Shown here piece by piece: positions 17,433 through 25,568 of a DNA stretch of 64,000 bases (its first letter is position 1; each line of letters opens with the position of its first letter). The position numbers and the translations under genes are program-made. The stretch lies in the NCBI GenBank assembly GCA_030681795.1, contig JAUXRG010000053.1:1-64000 (forward strand), in the 5' to 3' direction. The DNA is from Rubrivivax sp. (lineage in GTDB: Bacteria > Pseudomonadota > Gammaproteobacteria > Burkholderiales > Burkholderiaceae_C). The notes under the pieces were generated by a model. That model ran no database searches. It had not been told where the DNA came from and worked only from the letters and a program-made list of their open reading frames with translations.

Positions 17433-17515
17433 CACCCCGGAGCGGCCTTCGGCCGCATCCCCTCAAGGGGCAACGCCAGCGGCCCGGCAAAGCCGGTTCC
17501 GCGGCGTTCGCTTGA
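17433..17515. repeat. GC-palindromic intergenic repeat between pilT and pilU
   Basis: Contains a GCGGCC/GGCCGC hairpin, CCCCTCAAGGGG and the shared core GCGGCCCGGCAAAGCCGG followed by TTCCGCGGCG. The same core occurs at 18689-18777, in 23972-24138, and in reverse at 57536-57615. Confidence 0.6.
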
Positions 17516-17549
17516 TGCGTCAACGCCCACGAGGCGCGATGGAGTACTG

Positions 17550-18686
17550 ATGGACCGTGACCAGGCATCCAAGTTCGTCAGCGATCTGCTGCGGTTGATG
17601 GTCAGCCGCAACGGCTCCGACCTCTTCCTCACGGCCGACTTCCCGCCCGCCATCAAGATCGACGGCAAGATCACCAAGGTCAGCCCGCAGCCGCTCACCG
17701 GCCAGCACACGCTTTCCCTGGCGCGCGCCGTGATGAACGACCGGCAGGGTGCCGATTTCGAGCGCACCAAGGAGTGCAACTTCGCCATCAGCCCACAGGG
17801 CGTGGGGCGTTTTCGCGTCAACGCCTTCATGCAGCAGGGGCAGATCGGGTTGGTGTTCCGCACCATCCCGGCCACGCTGCCCACCATCGACGGCCTGGCC
17901 CTGCCGGTGGTGCTGAAGGACATCGCGCTGTCCAAGCGCGGGCTGGTGATCTTCGTGGGCGCCACGGGCTCGGGCAAGAGCACCTCGCTGGCGGCGATGG
18001 TCGACTACCGCAACGAGAACTCCTTCGGCCACATCATCACGGTGGAAGATCCGGTGGAGTTCGTGCACCCGCACAAGAACTGCATCGTCACGCAACGCGA
18101 GATCGGCATCGACACCGACAGCTGGGAAGCCGCGCTGAAGAATACGCTGCGCCAGGCGCCCGACGTCATCCTGATGGGCGAGTTGCGCGACCGCGAGACG
18201 ATGGAGCATGCCGTGGCCTTCGCCGAGACCGGCCACCTGTGCATGGCCACGCTGCACGCCAACAGCTCCAACCAGGCGCTGGACCGCATCATCAACTTCT
18301 TCCCCGACGAGCGGCGCCAGCAACTGCTGATGGATCTCTCGCTGAACCTCAAGGCGCTGGTCAGCCAGCGCCTGATGCCGCGCGAACAGGGGCGCGGGCG
18401 CATCGCCGCGGTGGAGATCCTGCTCAATACGCCGCTGGTGGCCGACATGATCTTCAAGGGCGAGGTCGGCGACATCAAGGAGCTGATGAAGCGCTCGCGC
18501 GAGCTCGGCATGCAGACCTGCGACCAGAGCCTGTTCGACCTCTACGAAGGCCACCAGATCACCTATGAAGATGCGTTGCGCAACGCCGATTCGGTGAACG
18601 ACCTGCGGCTGCAGATCAAGCTGCAGAGCCAGCGCGCGCGCAGCAGCGACCTGGCCGCGGGCACGGAGCACATGCGCGTGGTGTAG
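17550..18686 (+). CDS. pilU: Type IV pilus accessory retraction ATPase PilU
   Basis: A 378-residue PilT paralogue. Walker A is GATGSGKSTS at about 133, the Asp box is VILMGELRDRETM, and the C-terminal tail is longer than in PilT, as in known PilU proteins that assist PilT-dependent retraction. GGAG precedes the ATG by five bases; that ATG overlaps the stop of a three-codon frame (ATG GAG TAC TGA), giving another TGATG junction. It is cotranscribed with or just after pilT. Confidence 0.95.
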   Translation: MDRDQASKFVSDLLRLMVSRNGSDLFLTADFPPAIKIDGKITKVSPQPLTGQHTLSLARAVMNDRQGADFERTKECNFAISPQGVGRFRVNAFMQQGQIGLVFRTIPATLPTIDGLALPVVLKDIALSKRGLVIFVGATGSGKSTSLAAMVDYRNENSFGHIITVEDPVEFVHPHKNCIVTQREIGIDTDSWEAALKNTLRQAPDVILMGELRDRETMEHAVAFAETGHLCMATLHANSSNQALDRIINFFPDERRQQLLMDLSLNLKALVSQRLMPREQGRGRIAAVEILLNTPLVADMIFKGEVGDIKELMKRSRELGMQTCDQSLFDLYEGHQITYEDALRNADSVNDLRLQIKLQSQRARSSDLAAGTEHMRVV

Positions 18687-18688
18687 AG

Positions 18689-18777
18689 GCCCCCAGGCTT
18701 GTCGCTGCGCGCCTTCGCCACCCCCCGCGGGGGCTCTTGCTGCGGCCCGGCGAAGCCGGCTCCGCGCAAGGGCTTGA
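18689..18777. repeat. GC-palindromic intergenic repeat after pilU
   Basis: Member of the same family as 17433-17515: a CCCCCCGCGGGGG palindrome followed by GCGGCCCGGCGAAGCCGG and CTCCGCGC. It fills the space between pilU and the next gene and may end pilTU transcription. Confidence 0.6.
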
Positions 18778-18825
18778 TGGCCGGCCCCGCCTTCGGCCTC
18801 GCGGGTTCATGGCAGCATTCGGGTC

Positions 18826-19722
18826 ATGAATGCACGCACCTACGAAGCAACACCCCCGTGCCGCGTGGCCTTCCTGGGCCTGGGCGTGATGGGCCACCCC
18901 ATGGCAGGGCACCTGGCGCGCGCCGGGCACCGGGTCACCGTCTTCAACCGCACGGCCGCCAAGGCCCAGGCCTGGGCCAGTGAATACGCCGGGGCCAGCG
19001 CCCCCACACCGCGCCAGGCCGCGGCGGGTGCCGACTTCGTCTTCTCGTGCGTGGGCAACGACGACGACCTGCGCGCGGTCACCCTGGGCGCCGAGGGCGC
19101 CTTCGCCGGCATGAAGCCCGGCGCGGTATTCGCGGACCACACCACCGCATCGGCGGCCGTCGCGCGCGAACTGCACGCCGCGGCCCGGGCCCTGGGCCTG
19201 CACTTCATCGATGCGCCCGTTTCGGGCGGCGAGGCCGGCGCGGTCCACGGCACGCTGACCATCATGTGCGGCGGCGAGGCCGCGCCCTTCGAGGCGATGC
19301 GGCCGGTGGCGCTGAATTTTGCCAAGGCCGTCACCCGCGTGGGCGACAGCGGCGCCGGCCAGCTCGCCAAGATGGTCAACCAGGTGGCCATTGCGGGCCT
19401 GGTGCAGGGCCTGGCCGAGGCCATCGCCTTCGGCCAGCGCGCGGGCCTGGACATGCCGCTGGTGCTGGACGTCATCGGCAAGGGCGCGGCGCAGAGCTGG
19501 CAGATGGACCACCGCGGCAAGACCATGGTGGACGACCGGTTCGACTTCGGCTTCGCCGTCGACTGGATGCGCAAGGACCTGGGCCTGGTGCTGGCCGAAG
19601 CCCGGCGCAACGGCGCGCCACTGCCGGTGACGGCGCTGGTGGACCAGTTCTACGCCGAGGTGCAAGCGATGGGCGGCCGGCGCTGGGACACCTCGAGCCT
19701 GATCCGCCGCCTCAAGCGCTGA
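18826..19722 (+). CDS. NAD(P)-dependent beta-hydroxyacid dehydrogenase (3-hydroxyisobutyrate / tartronate semialdehyde type)
   Basis: A 298-residue cytosolic oxidoreductase. The N-terminal Rossmann domain has AFLGLGVMGHPMAGHLARAG, followed by NRT, which hints at NADP preference. The substrate motif is DAPVSGGEAGAVHGTLTIM (about 130-148), and the catalytic Lys lies in GAGQLAKMVNQ (about 185). The all-helical C-terminal domain is complete. The family covers 3-hydroxyisobutyrate, 2-hydroxy-3-oxopropionate and 6-phosphogluconate-like substrates; the exact one is not readable. It is convergent with the BON lipoprotein gene and stands alone. Confidence 0.88.
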   Translation: MNARTYEATPPCRVAFLGLGVMGHPMAGHLARAGHRVTVFNRTAAKAQAWASEYAGASAPTPRQAAAGADFVFSCVGNDDDLRAVTLGAEGAFAGMKPGAVFADHTTASAAVARELHAAARALGLHFIDAPVSGGEAGAVHGTLTIMCGGEAAPFEAMRPVALNFAKAVTRVGDSGAGQLAKMVNQVAIAGLVQGLAEAIAFGQRAGLDMPLVLDVIGKGAAQSWQMDHRGKTMVDDRFDFGFAVDWMRKDLGLVLAEARRNGAPLPVTALVDQFYAEVQAMGGRRWDTSSLIRRLKR

Positions 19723-19749
19723 AGCGCTGAAGCGGTGAGGCGCCGGCGC

Positions 19750-20409
19750 CTACTTGGGTGCCGACGCCGCAGCAGCCGCCGCGGCCGGCGCCTGGGGCCC
19801 GCTCAGCCCGGCGAGTTGTTCCTCGGTCAGGATCTCGAACACGCGCACGACCTTCTGCACGCCGGAGACCGAACGCGCCAGGTCGGCGCCGCGCGCCGCC
19901 TCGCGCTCGGTGACGCGCCCCATCAGGTAGACGATGCCGCGCTCGACCACCACCTTGAAGGCGTGGGCCTGCACGTCCTTCGCGTCGATCATCGTGGCCT
20001 TGACCCGGGCGCCCAGCAGGGTGTCGCTGGAGCGCGTGCCCATCGTCGTGCCGGGCATCACCGCCAGCTCGTTGACCACGAGGCGCACGTTCTCCACGCC
20101 CGTCACGGCTCTCTCGACGGCGGCCTTCTCGGGCTCGCCCGGCACCTCGCCGGCGATGAGCACGGTGCGGTTGTAGCTGACGATATTGATGCGGCCCAGC
20201 GTGGCCAGGTCGCGCGCGCGTGACGCGGCCTTGAGCTCGATGCTCTCGTCCTCGATCTGCGTGCCGGTGGTGCGACGGTCGGTGGCGACCAGGCCGCTGC
20301 CGATCACGGCGCCCCCCATGAACAACGCCGCGCAGCCGGGCAAGGCGAGGCCCAGGGCCGCGACGGCAGTGGCCAGGCGGGTGAAACGGATCCATCGGGC
20401 GTGAGTCAC
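19750..20409 (-). CDS. BON-domain lipoprotein (DolP/YraP-like)
   Basis: 219 residues from a GTG start that overlaps the stop of the SIS gene (GTGA at 20409-20406), with a purine-rich GGGAGAGAA upstream. The N-terminal segment ends in ALPGC, so lipidation of that Cys and outer-membrane anchoring are expected. Two BON domains follow (about 55-125 and 130-195; GRINIVSYNRTVLIAGEVP and GIVYLMGRVTEREA). In E. coli DolP supports outer-membrane integrity and septal wall hydrolysis. An alanine-rich tail ends the protein. The order yraN-diaA-dolP matches enterobacteria, but lpoA is absent here. Confidence 0.9.
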   Translation of the reverse strand: MTHARWIRFTRLATAVAALGLALPGCAALFMGGAVIGSGLVATDRRTTGTQIEDESIELKAASRARDLATLGRINIVSYNRTVLIAGEVPGEPEKAAVERAVTGVENVRLVVNELAVMPGTTMGTRSSDTLLGARVKATMIDAKDVQAHAFKVVVERGIVYLMGRVTEREAARGADLARSVSGVQKVVRVFEILTEEQLAGLSGPQAPAAAAAAASAPK

Positions 20410-20951
20410 GGGGCGTTCTCTCCCATCAGTTGAAAGTCGACTGCATCGCACAGGCAATGCAGCACCAGAAGTTGGATCTCGGCACAACGCGCCGTGCGCT
20501 CGTGCGGCACGGCCACCAGCACATCGGTTTCGGCCAGCAGCTCACCGAAGGCCTGCGCACCACGGCCGGCGAGCACGACGATCGTCATGTCCTTGCCCTG
20601 CGCCGCGGTGATCACTGCGGTGCTGTGGCCTTCGCCATCGTCGAGGTACAGCAGCACATCGCCCGGCAAACCCAGCGCACGCACCTGTTGCGCAGGCTCC
20701 GCGCCCAGGGCCAATGCGGCCAGGGGGGGGCGTTCACGCTCGAAGCGGCCGGTGAGCAAACGGGCCATGTACGGCGCCAGCGCGGCGCCCGCCCCGGCGC
20801 CCCCCACGATGACCTTGCCGCCGCCCGTGAGCGCCGCCAGCAGGGCCGACACGGCGTCGGCGATGGGGCGAGCGAGCAGCTCCGCAGCCTGGTACTTGAG
20901 GTCAGCGCTGTCGAAGAATTGTTGCTGTATGCGCTGTTCGAGCATGGCCAT
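20406..20951 (-). CDS. SIS-domain protein, DiaA / phosphoheptose isomerase family
   Basis: 181 residues with one SIS domain (GGKVIVGGAGAGAALAPYMA near residue 45). It resembles DiaA, which binds DnaA and times replication initiation, and GmhA, which isomerises sedoheptulose 7-phosphate. Its position between yraN and a BON lipoprotein gene favours the DiaA side. The glycine-alanine phosphate loop differs from the usual GNGGS, so sugar-phosphate binding may be altered. A second ATG lies at 20945. No good ribosome binding site is visible. Confidence 0.8.
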   Translation of the reverse strand: MAMLEQRIQQQFFDSADLKYQAAELLARPIADAVSALLAALTGGGKVIVGGAGAGAALAPYMARLLTGRFERERPPLAALALGAEPAQQVRALGLPGDVLLYLDDGEGHSTAVITAAQGKDMTIVVLAGRGAQAFGELLAETDVLVAVPHERTARCAEIQLLVLHCLCDAVDFQLMGENAP

Positions 20952-21007
20952 GGATCATATGACAGGGCCTGGTCACGACGGTTCCATGCCTGCGTATCGA
21001 AACGTCA

Positions 21008-21112
21008 GGCCTGGAGCCGCGGCCTCAGGCTTGCAGCCCGCGCGCTGCGAGACGCAGCGCCCCCTCGGCCGTCCAGGCCCGAACTCTCGGGCCTGGAGCC
21101 GCGGCCTCAGGC
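21008..21112. repeat. Pair of 23-bp direct repeats at the yraN 3' end
   Basis: Identical 23-mers at 21008-21030 and 21090-21112, 82 bp apart. The second overlaps the last codons and stop of yraN, so the first looks like a duplicated gene end. The gap 20952-21106 contains nothing else recognisable. Confidence 0.7.
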
Positions 21113-21529
21113 CCCGAACGCGCCGGGCAACCACTCGATGCGCTCGCCGTCGATCGCCACCACATCGAAGCGACAGGGCGGCGGCGAATCGAAACGCAGC
21201 AGGTAATGCTGCGCGGCACGCAGCAGCCGCTGCTGCTTGCTGCGGGTGACGCTGGCCGCGGCGCCCCCATGGCCGGCATCGGCGCGGGCTCGCACTTCCA
21301 CGAAGACCAGCGTGCCGTCGCGCTCACGCATCACGAGGTCGATCTCGCCCCCGCGCGCCGAGGGGCCCCGCGCGACCCGATAATTGCGCTGCACCAGCAC
21401 CAGACCGCGCGAGACCAGCCAAGCCAGCGCGCGGACTTCGCCGGCGTCGCCGCGGGCCTGGGTGCTGCCCACGCCCGGTCCACCCCGATCGCCGGACCCG
21501 CCGCCCCAGCCCCAACGCCTCGTGACCAT
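21107..21529 (-). CDS. yraN: YraN / UPF0102 family endonuclease-fold protein
   Basis: 140 residues from ATG 21529. It has a restriction-endonuclease-like fold: [12 protein letters not shown] (Glu), GGEIDLVMR with the family Glu-Ile-Asp, and LVFVEVRAR with E-x-(K/R). The nuclease substrate is not established. A Gly/Arg-rich N-terminus precedes the domain. Its start codon lies within 8 bp of the start of rsmI on the other strand, so the two genes share an overlapping 5' region; the promoters must lie inside each other's coding sequence or a longer upstream start is used. Confidence 0.9.
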   Translation of the reverse strand: MVTRRWGWGGGSGDRGGPGVGSTQARGDAGEVRALAWLVSRGLVLVQRNYRVARGPSARGGEIDLVMRERDGTLVFVEVRARADAGHGGAAASVTRSKQQRLLRAAQHYLLRFDSPPPCRFDVVAIDGERIEWLPGAFGA

Positions 21530-22430
21530 CGACCCCTCCCTGTTGCACCGCGCCGCCGCCGCGGCCGCCGGCCACCAGCAGCACCGCCCTGGCACACTCT
21601 ACGTGGTGGCCACGCCCATCGGCAACCTCGCCGACCTGACGCTGCGCGCCATCCACGTGCTCACCCTGGTGGACGCGGTGGCCTGCGAGGACACGCGCGT
21701 GGCGGCGCACCTGCTCAACCACCTGGGGCTGCACAAGCCGCTGCTGGCGCTGCACGCGCACAACGAGCACGCCGCCGCGCAGGCCGTGCTGGTGCGGCTT
21801 GCCCGTGGCGAATCGGTGGCCTACGTCAGCGACGCCGGCACGCCGGCAGTCAGCGACCCCGGCGCGGTGCTGGTGGCCGCCGCGGCCGCCGCCGGCCACC
21901 TCATCGTGCCGCTGCCCGGGCCGAGCAGCGCGCTGGCGGCGCTCAGTGCGGCGGGTGACCCGCTGGGTGCCGGCTTTTCCTTCATCGGTTTCCTGCCCAC
22001 CAAGGGCGGCGAGCGCCGTGACGCCGTCGCGGCCGCCGCCGCCGACCGGCGCACACAAGTCCTCTTCGAGGCCCCGCACCGCATCGAGGAGCTGCTGGAG
22101 GTGCTGGCTGGCGCCGCGCCGCAGCGCCGCACCACGCTGTGCCGCGAACTGACCAAGCAGTTCGAGACCATCGTCACCCGGCCCGCGGCCGAACTGCCGG
22201 CCTGGCTGGCCGAAGATCCGAACCGTGCGCGCGGGGAGTTCGTGCTCGTGCTGCATGCCCAGCCGGCACCGGTGGTGGACGACGCGGCGCTCCCCGAGGC
22301 GACGTTGCGCACGCTGCGCGTGCTCCTGCGTGAGCTGCCGCTCAAGCAAGCCGTGGCGCTGGCCGCCGAGCTCAGCGGCGCGCCGCGCAATGCGCTGTAC
22401 CAGCGCGCCCTGGACGAACGCGGGGCCTGA
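21522..22430 (+). CDS. rsmI: 16S rRNA C1402 2'-O-methyltransferase RsmI
   Basis: 302 residues from GTG 21522; the family start [19 protein letters not shown] lies near residue 28. SAM-dependent tetrapyrrole-methylase-fold enzyme that methylates the ribose of C1402 in the 30S decoding centre. [14 protein letters not shown] and [16 protein letters not shown] are present. A longer upstream frame exists but lacks family similarity. Divergent from yraN, as in E. coli. Confidence 0.95.
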   Translation: MTIDPSLLHRAAAAAAGHQQHRPGTLYVVATPIGNLADLTLRAIHVLTLVDAVACEDTRVAAHLLNHLGLHKPLLALHAHNEHAAAQAVLVRLARGESVAYVSDAGTPAVSDPGAVLVAAAAAAGHLIVPLPGPSSALAALSAAGDPLGAGFSFIGFLPTKGGERRDAVAAAAADRRTQVLFEAPHRIEELLEVLAGAAPQRRTTLCRELTKQFETIVTRPAAELPAWLAEDPNRARGEFVLVLHAQPAPVVDDAALPEATLRTLRVLLRELPLKQAVALAAELSGAPRNALYQRALDERGA

Positions 22431-22505
22431 TCGCACGGGGTCGGCGCAGGCGGGAGCCGACTCCTACAATCCGCGCCTTGATTCGCTTGCACCGAGGCCT
22501 CCAGG

Positions 22506-23969
22506 ATGATCACCCGCGAACCGACCCTAGAGCGCCTGGCCATCGCGCATTCGTTGATGCTGGAGCCCTTCGGGCTTTCCGAGTCCACGCTGCAGCGCGC
22601 GCTGGCCACCATCGGCGAACACCGTGTCGATGACGCCGACCTGTACTTCCAGACCACGCGCCACGAGGGCTGGAGCCTGGAGGAAGGCATCGTCAAGAGT
22701 GGCAGCTTCAGCATCGACCAGGGCGTGGGCGTGCGCGCCGTGGCCGGCGAGAAGACCGCCTTTGCCTACTCGGACGACCTCAGCGAGGAGGCGCTGCTGG
22801 ACGCGGCGCGCACCGTGCGCACCATCGCCGCGGCTGGCCAGCACAAGCGCGTGAAGCTCTCGCGGGCCCCCAAGGTGGCCGCCAGCCGCGTGCTCTACGC
22901 CCCCACCGACCCCATCGCCACGCTGGACAGCGCGCAAAAGGTGGCGTTGCTGGAACGGGTGGAGAAACTCGCCCGCGCCAAGGATCCGCGGGTGATGCAG
23001 GTGATGGCCAGCCTGGGCGCCGAGTACGACGTGGTGCTGGTGGCCCGCGCCGACGGCACGCGTGCGGCCGACGTGCGGCCGCTGGTGCGCCTGAACGTGA
23101 CCGTGATCGCCGAACAGGACGGCCGCCGTGAAATGGGCAGCGGTGGCGGAGGCGGGCGCTTCGGCCTGGGCTACTTCCAGGACGCGGTGATCGAGAGCTA
23201 CGTCAACCACGCGGTGAATGCGGCGCTGACCAACCTCGAGAGCCGCCCGGTGCCCGCCGGCGAGATGACCGTGGTGCTCGGCCCGGGCTGGCCCGGTGTG
23301 CTGCTGCACGAAGCCGTGGGCCATGGCCTGGAGGGCGACTTCAACCGCAAGGGCTCGTCGACCTTCGCCGGGCGCATCGGCCAGCGCGTGGCGGCCAAGG
23401 GCGTGACGGTGCTCGACGACGGCACCCTGGCCGACCGCCGCGGCTCGCTCAACATCGACGACGAGGGGCGCGCCACCCAACGCAACGTGCTCATCGAGGA
23501 CGGCATCCTGCGCGCGTTCATGCAGGACAGCCTGAACGCCCGGCTGATGGGCGTGAAGCCCACCGGCAATGGGCGCCGCGAGAGCTACGCCCACCTGCCG
23601 ATGCCGCGCATGACCAACACCTACATGCTGGCCGGCACGCGCACCAAGGAAGAGATCATTGGCAGCATCAAGCGCGGCCTGTATGCCACCAACTTCGGTG
23701 GCGGCCAGGTCGACATCACCAGCGGCAAGTTCGTGTTCTCGGCCAGCGAGGCCTTCTGGGTCGAGAACGGGAAGATCCTGTATCCGGTGAAGGGCGCCAC
23801 GCTGGTGGGCAACGGCCCCGAGGCGATGACGCGCGTGAGCATGATCGGCAACGACCTCGAACTCGACACCGGCGTGGGCGTGTGCGGCAAGGAGGGGCAG
23901 AGCGTGCCCGTGGGCGTGGGCCAGCCCACGCTGCGCATCGAGCGGCTCACGGTCGGCGGCACGGCGTGA
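22506..23969 (+). CDS. tldD: TldD metalloprotease subunit
   Basis: A 487-residue cytosolic protein that with TldE forms a zinc protease able to degrade unfolded or modified peptides (microcin processing, CcdA turnover). The HEAVGH motif sits at residues 268-273 within LLHEAVGHGLEGDFNRKG; C-terminal glycine-rich segments are typical. AGGATG gives a compact ribosome binding site. A TACAAT -10-like hexamer lies at 22465-22470 without a convincing -35. tldE is not in the window. Confidence 0.95.
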   Translation: MITREPTLERLAIAHSLMLEPFGLSESTLQRALATIGEHRVDDADLYFQTTRHEGWSLEEGIVKSGSFSIDQGVGVRAVAGEKTAFAYSDDLSEEALLDAARTVRTIAAAGQHKRVKLSRAPKVAASRVLYAPTDPIATLDSAQKVALLERVEKLARAKDPRVMQVMASLGAEYDVVLVARADGTRAADVRPLVRLNVTVIAEQDGRREMGSGGGGGRFGLGYFQDAVIESYVNHAVNAALTNLESRPVPAGEMTVVLGPGWPGVLLHEAVGHGLEGDFNRKGSSTFAGRIGQRVAAKGVTVLDDGTLADRRGSLNIDDEGRATQRNVLIEDGILRAFMQDSLNARLMGVKPTGNGRRESYAHLPMPRMTNTYMLAGTRTKEEIIGSIKRGLYATNFGGGQVDITSGKFVFSASEAFWVENGKILYPVKGATLVGNGPEAMTRVSMIGNDLELDTGVGVCGKEGQSVPVGVGQPTLRIERLTVGGTA

Positions 23970-23971
23970 AT

Positions 23972-24138
23972 AGGGCCCCCCCCCGTAGCGCCTGCGGCGC
24001 TCCCCCCCAGGGGGGCCGAGCCCGGACGAGGCACAGTCCCTGCGGACTGTGCCTCGCCTGCGAGGGCCAGCCGGCATGCAGGCCGGCTGGCGCCGCCAGC
24101 GGCCCGGCAGAGCCGGTTCCGCGGCGGCCGCTTGGGGG
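23972..24138. repeat. GC-palindromic repeat with two strong hairpins between tldD and ilvA
   Basis: Contains a perfect 12-bp stem (24028-24039 with 24044-24055, 4-nt loop) and a perfect 10-bp stem (24066-24075 with 24082-24091, 6-nt loop), followed by the family core GCGGCCCGGCAGAGCCGG and TTCCGCGGCGG. There is no T tract, so any termination would need Rho; the hairpins could instead stabilise the 3' end of the tldD mRNA. Confidence 0.7.
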
Positions 24139-24148
24139 AGCCGCGAAG

Positions 24149-25351
24149 GTGGTCACGTACACGGACATTGAAGCCGCCGCGGCCCGCCTGGCCGGGCAGG
24201 TGCTGGACACGCCCTGCGTGGAGAGCCGCACGCTGGGCGAGATCGTCGGCGCGCAGGTCTTCCTGAAGTTCGAGAACCTGCAGTTCACGGCTTCGTTCAA
24301 GGAGCGCGGCGCGCTCAACAAGCTGGCCGCCCTGGTGGCGTCGGGCCAGCCCCTCAAGGGCGTGATCGCGGCCTCGGCCGGCAACCACGCCCAGGGCGTG
24401 GCCCACCATGCCCAGCGCCTGGGGCTGCGCGCGGTGATCGTCATGCCGCAGCACACCCCCACGGTGAAGGTGGAGCGCACGCGCGGCTTCGGCGCCGAAG
24501 TCGTGCTGTACGGCGAGACCTTCGACGAAGCCAGTGAGCACGCATTGGCGCTGGCGGCCGCGCAGGGGCTGGCCTTTGTGCACCCCTTCGACGACCCGCT
24601 GGTCATCGCCGGTCAGGGCACCATCGGCGTGGAGATGCTGCGCACGCAGCCCACGCTGGACACCCTGGTCATCGCGGTGGGCGGCGGCGGGCTGATCTCG
24701 GGCATCGCCACCGCGGTGCGGCATCTCAAGCCGGGCGTGGAGATCGTCGGCGTGCAGACCAGCCGATTCCCGGCCATGGTCAACGCCATCAAGGGCACGG
24801 CGCACGCGCAGGGCCACAACACCATCGCCGAGGGCATCGCCGTGGGGCAGCCCGGGCAGATCACTCGCGAGATCATCCGCGCCCTGGTCGACGACCTCGT
24901 GCTCGTCGACGAAGGCGACATCGAGCAGGCCGTGCTGATGCTGCTGGAGATCGAAAAGACCGTGGTCGAGGGGGCCGGCGCGGCCGGGCTGGCGGCCTTG
25001 CTCAAGTACCCGCAGCGCTTCAAAGGGCGCAAGGTGGGCCTGGTGCTGTCCGGCGGCAATATCGACCCGCTGCTGCTGGCCGCGATCATCGAGCGCGGCA
25101 TGGTGCGCGCCGGGCGGCTGGCGCGCATACGCGTCGGCGCGCGCGACACCCCCGGCGTGCTGGCGCGCATCACCGCCATCGTGGCCGAAGCCGGCGCCAA
25201 TATCGACGAGGTCCATCACCAGCGGGCGTTCTCGACGCTGTCGGCACAAAGCGTGGAGGTCGAACTCGTCCTGCAGACGCGCAACCCGGCGCATGTCAGC
25301 GAGGTCATCGCGAGGCTCGCTGCCGCCGGTTTCGACGCCCGCGTGTACTGA
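24149..25351 (+). CDS. ilvA: Threonine ammonia-lyase (threonine dehydratase)
   Basis: 400 residues from GTG 24149, chosen because GGGGAG lies about 8 bases upstream and the family begins there; the frame is open further back only because it runs through the repeat. PLP enzyme converting threonine to 2-oxobutyrate and ammonia, the first step to isoleucine. Schiff-base Lys is at about 51 in FTASFKERGALNKL; the glycine loop is VGGGGLISG. One C-terminal ACT domain (about 325-400) suggests allosteric control. The length fits the short single-ACT class, not the 500-residue biosynthetic form. Confidence 0.92.
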   Translation: MVTYTDIEAAAARLAGQVLDTPCVESRTLGEIVGAQVFLKFENLQFTASFKERGALNKLAALVASGQPLKGVIAASAGNHAQGVAHHAQRLGLRAVIVMPQHTPTVKVERTRGFGAEVVLYGETFDEASEHALALAAAQGLAFVHPFDDPLVIAGQGTIGVEMLRTQPTLDTLVIAVGGGGLISGIATAVRHLKPGVEIVGVQTSRFPAMVNAIKGTAHAQGHNTIAEGIAVGQPGQITREIIRALVDDLVLVDEGDIEQAVLMLLEIEKTVVEGAGAAGLAALLKYPQRFKGRKVGLVLSGGNIDPLLLAAIIERGMVRAGRLARIRVGARDTPGVLARITAIVAEAGANIDEVHHQRAFSTLSAQSVEVELVLQTRNPAHVSEVIARLAAAGFDARVY

Positions 25352-25394
25352 TCCAGGCCAACCCAAGCCTGTCCGGGGCCTGCGCCGGCCGTGC

Positions 25395-25400
25395 TACATT
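25395..25400 (+). promoter_or_regulatory. Candidate -10 box for the aroG leader
   Basis: TACATT sits 6 bp before the leader-peptide ATG, so transcription would begin at or next to that ATG and give a leaderless leader mRNA, as reported for trpL of Sinorhizobium meliloti. No convincing -35 is seen and no ribosome binding site precedes the ATG. Confidence 0.4.
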
Positions 25401-25406
25401 GCCCCC

Positions 25407-25481
25407 ATGCGTCTGGCCTCGTCCTACTTTGCGATCTTCTGGTTCTCACACCGCTCGGCGGCTGGAGAGGCAAGCGCGTAA
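25407..25481 (+). CDS. Aromatic-rich attenuation leader peptide of aroG
   Basis: A 24-codon ORF whose centre is YFAIFWFSHR: Tyr7, Phe8, Phe11, Trp12 and Phe13. A T-tailed terminator hairpin lies 30 bp after its stop and the DAHP synthase gene starts 88 bp after the stop. CGGCGG at 25456-25461, inside the coding sequence, can pair with the terminator's 5' arm (25513-25518). Stalling at the aromatic codons would leave it free to form an antiterminator, whereas translation to the stop would mask it and allow termination. This is the logic of ribosome-mediated attenuation. Confidence 0.85.
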   Translation: MRLASSYFAIFWFSHRSAAGEASA

Positions 25482-25510
25482 GTCAGACAAACGCACCGCA
25501 CCCCCTACAG

Positions 25511-25537
25511 AACCGCCGGCAGCCCCGGCGGTTTTTT
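25511..25537 (+). terminator. Attenuator terminator upstream of aroG
   Basis: A 9-bp stem (25511-25519 with 25525-25533), 5-nt loop and T run, between the leader stop and the aroG ribosome binding site. Its 5' arm is complementary to CGGCGG in the leader, giving mutually exclusive structures. Confidence 0.85.
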
Positions 25538-25568
25538 GTTGCCCTCGATGATCACAAAGGAGCCGCCC

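Noticed and set aside
23882-24148. An N-terminal extension of threonine ammonia-lyase upstream of GTG 24149.
   Set aside because: The extra frame runs through the tldD end and the palindromic repeat; family similarity and a ribosome binding site begin only at 24149.
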